A stretch of DNA of 61,091 bases from the NCBI RefSeq assembly GCF_001667885.1, contig NZ_LZJW01000129.1, positions 1 through 61,091 on the forward strand, in the 5' to 3' direction. A program made the position numbers and the translations under genes. The notes under the pieces were generated by a model. The model was not told the origin of the DNA. It saw nothing but the letters and a program-made list of their open reading frames with translations, and ran no database searches. Positions within the stretch are counted from its first letter, which is position 1. Every line of letters starts with the position of its first letter. This DNA comes from Mycobacterium scrofulaceum. GTDB taxonomy: Bacteria > Actinomycetota > Actinomycetes > Mycobacteriales > Mycobacteriaceae. This document shows positions 51,201-60,200 of the stretch, piece by piece.

Positions 51201-54200
51201 CTGTTGGAGTTGGTTCAGCAGCTCGGTGGTGTTGGTGGCCGCTCCGATGGTGGCGCGCACCGGCACCGTGTTGATCAGCAGTCCCACAAGCGATTCCGCG
51301 CCGGGCAGGTCGGTGGGACGTCCGGAGACCGCGGCCCCGAAGACGACGTCGTGCTGGCCGGTCAGCCACATCAGCAGTTGCGCCCAGCCGGCCTGCAAAA
51401 CCGTGTTGATGGTGGTGTGATGCGAGCGCGCCAGTTCGGTCAGCGCGCGAGTCGTCCGCTCGGAGAACCGATACGAGGCCTCGCCTCGGCGCCCGGGACC
51501 CGCCCGGTTCGCGGAACCGACAAGGGTGGGGGTGTCGAACCCGGCGAGCACCTCGCGCCACGCGGTGTGGGCGGCCTCCAGGTCGCGATCGGCCAGCCAG
51601 GTGACGAATCGGCGGTACGAGGTGGACGCCGGGAGCCGCTGGCCGTAGTACGCGGCGAACATTTCCTGCAGCAGGATCGACGTCGACCAGCCGTCGAGGA
51701 CGATGTGGTGGTTGGTGACCACGATCCGGTGCCGGTCCGGTGCCGTGCGGACGAGGGCCACCCGGAAAGCCGGCGGATTCGCGAGGTCGCAGACGGCGAC
51801 GCGTTCGGCCGCGCAGAGTTGCCGGATCCGTGCGTCGGCGTCCTCGGTGTCGCCCAGTTCGACGTACTGCCATGCCGGGGCGGGATCGACGGGGATGAGC
51901 TGGACCGGTTCGTCTTGGGCGCAGAATCGGGCCGCGAGGTTGGGGTGGCGGTCGACCACCGTTTGCACCGCTGCACGCATCCGGTCTGGGTCCAGCGGCC
52001 CGTCCACGCTGAAATCCAGTTGAACGGAATAGAGTTCGGCCAGGTCGTCGAAACCCTGCGTGGTGCTGGCATGGAACAGCAGGCCCTGCTGCAGCGGGGT
52101 GAGCGGCAGAATGTCGGCGATCGAATATTGCCGTTGCAGGGTGTCGATCTGCTGTTGAGTGAGCCGCGCGGGTGCGATGTCGGAGGGGGTCAGCCCGCCG
52201 CCGCCCCGCGCAACGTGGGCGCCGATGCCGGCCAGGGCCTCGAACCACAACCGGTTGAGTCGGCTGACGCCGGCGTGGTCCAGCGCCGAGGGCGCCCAGG
52301 TCCAGGTGGCGTTCAGCTGAGGGCCGGAGTCGGTTTCGACGGCGACGGCGCTGAGCTCCACGGTGTGCATCAACGGCATGCTCACCGCGGACGCGGCCGC
52401 GGTGAACGCCGAGCCGTCCGCACTGACCAGCCAAAGATCGTTGGACGCTTCGGGGTCGGCGCCGTGCGCGCCGCCAAGGCGTCCGAGGTAATTGAATCCG
52501 ATCGTGGGTTCGGGCCCCGTGAGCGTGGTGTTGAGGTAGCGCAGCAGTCCGTAGGTCAGCGGATCGGGAAGCGCGCGAACTTGTTCCTTGGCGCGCTTGA
52601 TGATTGGGCCGAGGCCGGCATCACCGCCCGTCACGAGCGGCCACGCCAGCGCACCTGTGCTCAGCGCCACGGGGTATTTGGTGGTGAACCATCCCACGGT
52701 GCGGGACAGGTCGACGTCGGCGGCCAGTTCTTCGTCGCGGCCGTGGCCTTCGACGTCGAGAGCGATAGTCGCGTCCCCGGCGCCCAGGAATTCGGCGCAG
52801 GCCAACGCGAACGCGATCAGCAGGATGTCCTGGACTCCCGCGTGGAACGCCGCGGGCGCGTCGTTCATCAGCAACCGGGCGGTCTCACCGTCGAGCGAGG
52901 CGGTCAGGTGCTCGGCGGTGGCATAGGTGTCTGGCGTCTCCGGTAGTGCCGGCGGCGTCGCCAATATCTGTTGCCAGGCCTCGCTCTGCGCCGATACCGC
53001 TGGGTCGCCGGCATGTTGGGCGAGGAGTGCGGCCCACCGTTGGAATGACGTCCCGCCCGGGGGCAGAGATATGGGGTGCCCGCTGTGGTGCTGGGCCCAA
53101 GCGATGTTGAGGTCTTCGAGCAGGATCCGCCATGACACCGCGTCGACGGCCAGATGGTGGATGATCAATGCGAGCTGTCCGCCGGTGCTCGCCCAGACGG
53201 CGCTGAGCATGACCCCGGCGGCCGGATCGAGCCGCGACCGGGCGGCGACGATCGTCTCGTCGGTGAGGGCGTCGACGGTGTGCAGTAGTGCCGCGGCACG
53301 CGTCGATTCCGGTTCGGGCACAGTCAGTTTCCAGCCGTCGGGGCCGTCCTCGACGCGCAGCCGCAGCATGGCGTGCCGGTCCAGCAGCGCCTGAAGCACG
53401 ACCGTGACGTCGGCCAGGTCCACCCCCTCGGGGGCCTGCAGCACCATGGTCTGGTTGAACTGGTCGACGGGGCCGTCGACGTTGCTCAGCCAGCGGATGA
53501 TCGGGGTCACCGCCACGTCACCGATGCCCTCGTCGACGGGTCCTATTGCGGCCACCCCGACGACCCGGGCCAGCCCGGCCACCGTCTGCTCGACGAAAAT
53601 GTCGCGGGGCCGGCAGCTGAGGCCGGCCGCGCGGGCTCGCGACACCACCTGCATCGACAAGATGCTGTCCCCGCCCAGGTCGAAGAACGACTCGTCGACT
53701 CCAACCCGGTCCAGCCCGAGTACTTGGGCGTAGATCCCGGCCAGGGTTTCTTCGGTCGGGGTCTGCGGGGCGCGGAAGGGCGTGTCGGCAAAGACCGGCG
53801 CCGGCAGCGCCTTTCGGTCGATTTTGCCGGACGAGGTCATCGGGAACTCGTCGAGCACCATGATCTGCGTCGGCAACATGTAGTCGGGCAACCGGGCGCT
53901 CAGCCGGCGACGTACCGCGCTGATCCGGGTGTTGTTGCGGGGGTCGTTCGCCGTGTCGTGTCGGCCGTCCGGTTCCGCCAGGTACACGTCGCCGACCAGC
54001 GAAATACCGTCCGCGTCACTGGCATTCGTGAAGATGGCATCGAGCGTGCCCGGTTGAGCGCCCCACGTGACCGCGACGCGATAACCGATGGCCTCGCCGA
54101 GGCGGTGCAATTCCTCGGGTGTCGCGCCGCCGGTCGACTCCGCGCCGGAAGCCCGGGCGAGCGCGTCCGCCGCGGAGAGCCCCGCGGCCAGGGCCTGTTC

Positions 54201-57200
54201 GATTTGGACGTCGGTGACCAATCCCGGTCGCGGGATGTCCGATATCCGGATGTCGGCGGGACGTTGCGAGGCCAATCGATCGTGCAGCCCGTCCAAGCCC
54301 GCGCAATCCGTCCATGTCCAGGCGGGGGCGGCGCCCAGTGAGCGCACCGATGTAGGCGCCTTGTGCACGACGACGTCGTAGCGATACCGGGTGAGTTCGT
54401 TGTCGGCCGTTCCGCGCTTGACTTGGATGTCGAGTCCCGACACCGACGGACGGTCGGCCGCCCACGCGGTGAAAAACTCCGGGGAGAGCAGAAGTTCGGC
54501 TTCACCGACCACGGCGCGCTGGATACGGTGACGAAGTTCGGCGGTGTCGGCGGTGTCGCTGCGCGCGAGCGTGACCGCGGTCTGGAACGCGCCCTGCAAG
54601 CTGTGGTTGCGGACATCGCCGATGAACAGCGATCCGCCCGGGCAAAGCAGCTCCATGACGCTGTCGATGAGGTCGGCCAGGTATCCCGCGTTGGGGAAGT
54701 ACTGAACGACCGAGTTGAGGATGACCGTGTCGAAAAATCCCAGCGGCAAGCCCTCGGTCACGTGGGCGGGCCGGGTCAGCAGCTGGACACGATCACGCCA
54801 CGGGAGCTCCAGCCGTTCCATCGAGCGGGCGAGGTAATCGGTTGCCGCCGCGGACATGTCGGTGGCGACGTACCGTTCGCACTGCGGGGCGACGTGTGCG
54901 AGGACCAGGCCCAGACCCACGCCGATCTCCAGCACCCGCCGTGGCTGTAAGGCCATGATCCGGTCCACCGTGGCCGAACGCCACTCCTCCATCTCCGCGA
55001 GCGGGATCGGCTCGCCCGTGAAGCTGCTGTTCCATCCCCGGAAGTCGGTGCCGAGCCCGGAGGTGCCGGCCTCGGCGGCGTACAGGTCGTCGTAGACGTG
55101 CTGCCACTGCGCGACGATCTCGTCGTCGTCGTTGTCGGCGGTGGTGGCGTGCTCGAGGGTCACGTAGGCGACGAGGTTGGCGCCGTTGCCGTTGTTGTGC
55201 ACCGCGGCGGCGGCCATGGTGACGTGCGGGCAGGCCAGCAAACTGTTCTCGATTTCGCCCAGCTCGATTCGCTGTCCGCGCAGTTTGATCTGGCTGTCGG
55301 CGCGGCCCAGGTAGTCCAGTGTTCCGGCTGCGGTCCAGCGGACCAGGTCACCCGTGCGGTACAGGCGTGACCCCGGATCCCCAAATGGGTTGGCGATGAA
55401 CCGTTCTGCGGTGAGCGCCGCTCGGCCGACATAGCCGTGCGCGACGGCACGTCCGCCCAGGTACAGTTCGCCGACGACGCCGATGGGCGCGGGGTTGAGC
55501 CTGGTGTCCAGCACGAGGGCGCACACGCCCGGGACGGGGTTGCCGATTCCGACCGGTTGCCCCGGCGACAGGGGCGCGCCGCAGGTGGCCCAGATGGTCG
55601 CCTCGGTGGGGCCGTACGCGTTGAACATTCGCCTGCCCGGCGCCCAGCCGGCCGCCAACTCGCTGGGGCAGGCTTCGCCGGTGGTGATGAGTGTTTCGAC
55701 CGCGTCGAGCCGTGCGGGGTCGAGTGAGGACAGCACCGATGGGGTCAAGACCGCAGCGTTGACGCGATGGTGGTGCAGCAACGCCGTCAACGCCTCGCCC
55801 GCAACGGCTTCCGGCGGCACGACCACCAGCGCCGCCCTCGACCCAACCGCCAGCAACAATTCGCCGATCGATACGTCGAAGGTCGCCGCGGCCAGCATCA
55901 ACAGCCGCGTGCCCGCGTCCAGCCCGAATCGCTCGCCCAGGGCGGCAATTTCCAGCAGGCCGCCGTGGCTGACCGCGACTCCCTTTGGGGTGCCGGTGGA
56001 TCCGGATGTGAAGACCACATGGGCGGTGCTGTTCGCCGTCAGCGGAGCTAGGCGGTCGGCGTCGGTGATCGGGTCGGCGCTGCGCGCGGTGAGGTCCACC
56101 CGGTCGACGCGCAGCACGCGGCGGTCGCCGGCCCCGGCAACGGTGTCGGCGTCGCGGGTCACCACGCATATCGCGTTGACGGTGTCCAGCACGGTGGTGA
56201 TGCGCTCGACGGGGTGCGTCGGGTCGACGGGAACGTAGGTTCCGCCGGCCTTGACGACGGCCCACCAGGTGACCACCAGTTCCAAGCACCGGTCCATCGC
56301 GACGGCCACCGCGCCCTCCGCGCCGACGCCGGCCTCTATCAGGACGCGCGCCAAGCGTGTCGACGCGACGTCAAGCTCGCGGTACGACATCGAGCGGGTG
56401 CCGTCGACCACCGCCATCGCGTCCGGGCCGGCCGCCACCGCCGCGGCGAGCAACTGCGGCGCCACTCCCACCCGGGCGTCGACCCCGGTACCGGCCCACG
56501 CCGATTGCACCAGTTCGGCTTCGCCGCAATCCATCAGCGAGATTTCACCCACGACCACCGACGGATCCGTGACCGCCGCGTCCAGCACCCTTCCGAACCG
56601 ATCGACCAGGCGCTCGATGGTGGCGCGATCGAACAGATCGGTCGCGTATGTCACCGATCCGGCGGCCCGTGGCGCGGCCGGGTCGTCTGTGGGCACCTCC
56701 ACCAGTTCGAAGTCGAGGTCGAAGCGCGCCGCGCGGGTAGGCACCGCCCACTGTTCGACGGCGAGGCCGTCGATCGCGAAAGCGTCCGGCCGCGCGTTGT
56801 TCTGCAGCACCATCAGCACCTGGAACAACGGATGGTGCGCGGCGGAGCGTGCGGGGTTGAGCTGCTCGACCAACCGCTCGAACGGAACGTCCTGATTGCT
56901 GTACGCGTCCAAGGCCTTATCACGCACCCGCGCAAGGACATCGGTGAACCGGCACGTCGGATCCACTTGGACCCGCAGCACCCAGGTATTGACGAAGAAG
57001 CCGACCAGATCGCTGAGCGCCCGGTCCGAGCGTCCCGCGATCGGTGTGCCCAGCACCACGTCGTCGCCCACTCCGACCCGCTGCAACAACACCGCCATGA
57101 CCGCCTGCAACACCATCGAGGCCGTCGCGTTGTGCGCCGCCGCGAGCTGTTTGACCCCTGCCCACGACGTCGGCTCGATCAGCATCTCCACTTCGTCGCC

Positions 57201-60200
57201 GCGATAGCTGGGCTCCGGTGGCCGGACGTGGTCCGGTGGCAGTGACACGATCTCCGGCAGCCCGGCCAATTCGCTTTGCCAGTAGCGCAATTGGCGAGCG
57301 GCCACACTGTCGGGATCGGATTCGTCTCCCAGCAAGTCCTGATGCCATAGCGTGTAGTCCACGTATTGGACCGGCAGTTCGGCCCAACTCGGTGCGAGCC
57401 CCGCGGACCGGCTCGCGTAGGCGACGCCGATGTCCCTAAACATGGGGGCCAGTGACCAACCGTCAAAGGCGATGTGGTGCAGCACGATCGCGAGCACGTG
57501 CTCGGCCGGTCCGGTCGAATAGATCTGCGCGCGAATCGGGATCTCCGTCGCCAAGTCGAATCGGTGACTGGCGAGCGCGATCAACTCACCGGCGACGTCC
57601 CGCTGATCGGTCAGCGACACCACCATTGTGTCGCCGCGCCGCCACATGCCCGGCCGGGCCGCTAGAACCTGTTGCTGCGGGACGCCGTCGATGTCGGGGA
57701 ACACGGTGCGCAGTGATTCGTGGCGGGCGACCAGGTCGTCGAGCGCCGTCGTCAGCGCCTCGACGTTCAGCTCCCCGGTGATCCGGAACGCGGTCGGCAT
57801 GTTGTACGTCGCCACCCCGCCCTCGAACTGGTTGACGAACCACAGCCGGTTCTGCGCGAACGACAGGGGGATCCTCGCGGGACGCTCTCTGCGCACCAAC
57901 GGCTTTCGCTGGCTTCCCCCGGCGAGGCGGGGTGCCAGCTCCGCGACCGTGGGCGCGTCGAACAGGGTGCGCACCGAGACGTCGGTGTCCAAATCGGCGT
58001 TGATAGCCGCGATCAGGCGCATGGCCGACAGCGAATCGCCGCCGAGGTCGAAGAAGGAGTCGTCGACGCCGACGCGCTCGAGGCCGAGGGTTTGGGCGTA
58101 GATGGTGGCCAGGATTTCTTCGATGGGGGTGGTGGGGGCGCGGTAGTGGTCGAGGTTGAGGTAGTCGGGTGCAGGTAGGGCGTGGGTGTCGAGTTTGCCG
58201 TTGACGGTGATGGGCAGGGTGTCGAGGGCGATGATGGCGGCGGGGATCATGAAGCCGGGCAGCCGGTCGGTCAGGGCGGTGCGCAGGGCGGCGGGGTCGG
58301 CGGTGCCGGTGATGTAGCCGACGAGGCGTTTGTCGCCGGGGCGGTCTTCGCGCACGATGACCGCGGCGTGTTGCACGCCGTCGAGTTGAGCGAGGGCGGA
58401 CTGGATTTCGCCGAGTTCGATGCGGTAGCCGCGGATTTTGACCTGTTGGTCGGCGCGTCCGAGGTAGTCCAGTTGCCCGTCGGGGCGCCAGCGCACCAGG
58501 TCCCCGCTGCGATACATCCGGGTCCCGGGTGGCCCGAACGGGCAGGCCACGAACCGGGCGGCGCTCAACCCGGCCCGGCGTAGGTAGCCCAGCCCGACCC
58601 CGCGCCCGGCGACATAGAGTTCGCCGACCACCCCGGGCGGGACGGGACGTAGCCACGGGTCGAGGACGAACAGCGCCGCCCCGGGCACCGGCGCCCCGAT
58701 CGGGACGCTGGCCGACTCTGGGGTCAGGGGGGTGCTGATGGTGGCGTACACGGTGGTTTCGGTGGGCCCGTAGCCGTTGACCATCACCCGCCCCGGCGCC
58801 CAGCGCTGCACGATCTCGGCCGGGCAGGCTTCCCCGGCGGCCATCACCGCCACCCCATCTAGCCCGTGGGGGGACAGTGCGGCCAGCGCGGAGGGGGTCT
58901 GACTCAGCACGGTGACGTGTTCGGCGATCAGCAAGGCGCGCAGCTCCTCGGGGGAGCGGGTCACCTCCTCGGGCACCACCACCAGCCGGCCGCCGTGGAG
59001 TAGGGCCCCCCAGATCTCCCACACCGAGAAGTCGAAGGCATAGGAGTGGCATTGCGCCCACACCTGGGCGGGCCCCACCTCGACACCGACATCCAGTGCG
59101 TCGAACAAGCGGGTGATGTTGTGATGGGTGACCGCCACCCCTTTGGGCACCCCGGTAGTGCCCGAGGTGTAAATCAGGTGCGCCACCACATCGGCTGGCG
59201 GGGCGGGAAGCTCGGTGGCGGGCTGGGCGTCGATGCGGGGGTCGTCGACGTCGACGACGGTGAAGGTGTGCCCGTGCAGCCGCCCGGCCAGCCCCGCGGT
59301 GCTGACCACCGCCACCGGCGCGGCGTCGGCCAGCACCAACCCGATCCGCTCATCGGGCCAGCCCGGGTCGATCGGCAGGTACGCCGCGCCGGTCTTGAGC
59401 ACGGCCAGGATCGCGATGATCGCCTGCGCCGAGCGCGGCACGACCAATCCCACACACTCACCCCGGCCCGCCCCAGCACCGATCAACCAATGCGCCAACC
59501 GGTTCGAGGCCTCATCCACCTCGCGATACGTCCACGACCGCCCCCCACACCGCACCGCCACCGCCCCCGGCACACGCAACACCTGCGAGGCGAACAACGC
59601 CGGAATCGACACCGCCGCGACCGGCTCGGTCAACACCGCCCGATGACCCAACTCCCCCAACCGGGCCAGCTCACCCGCGTCGAGCACCTCAATCGAGGAC
59701 AACCGCGCCCCCCGATCACCAGCCATCGCCACCAACACCCGCTGGAACCGCTTGATCAGTGCTCGAATGATTCCAGTGTCGAATACGTCGGTGTCGTACT
59801 CGACGCGCAGACCGAGCTCGGCTCCAGGTGTGGCCTGCGCGGTCAGGGGGTAGTGGTTGGATTCGCGGCTGATGAACCCGGTGATGGCCAGCCCGTCGGC
59901 ACCCGCCAGCGCGGTGGTGTCGACGGGGTAGTTCTCGTAGACGAACAGGGTGTCGAACAGTTGGTCGTGACCGGCGGCGCGGTGAATCTCGTTGAGCGCC
60001 AGGTGTTGGTGGTCGAGGGTGTGGTTGTGGGCGTCGTGCAGTTGGTCGAGCAGGTCGGCGGTGGTGGTGGTTGTGGAGATCTGTGCGCGCACCGGCACGG
60101 TGTTGATCAGCAGACCGACCATCGCCTCCGCGCCCGGTATCTCGACGGGCCTTCCCGAGACGGCGGTGCCGAAGACCACGTCGCGCTGGCCGGTCAGTCC

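Noticed and set aside
50985..52946. 653-aa plus-strand open frame
   Set aside because: Antisense shadow of the NRPS E and C3 domains; no domain recognised in it.
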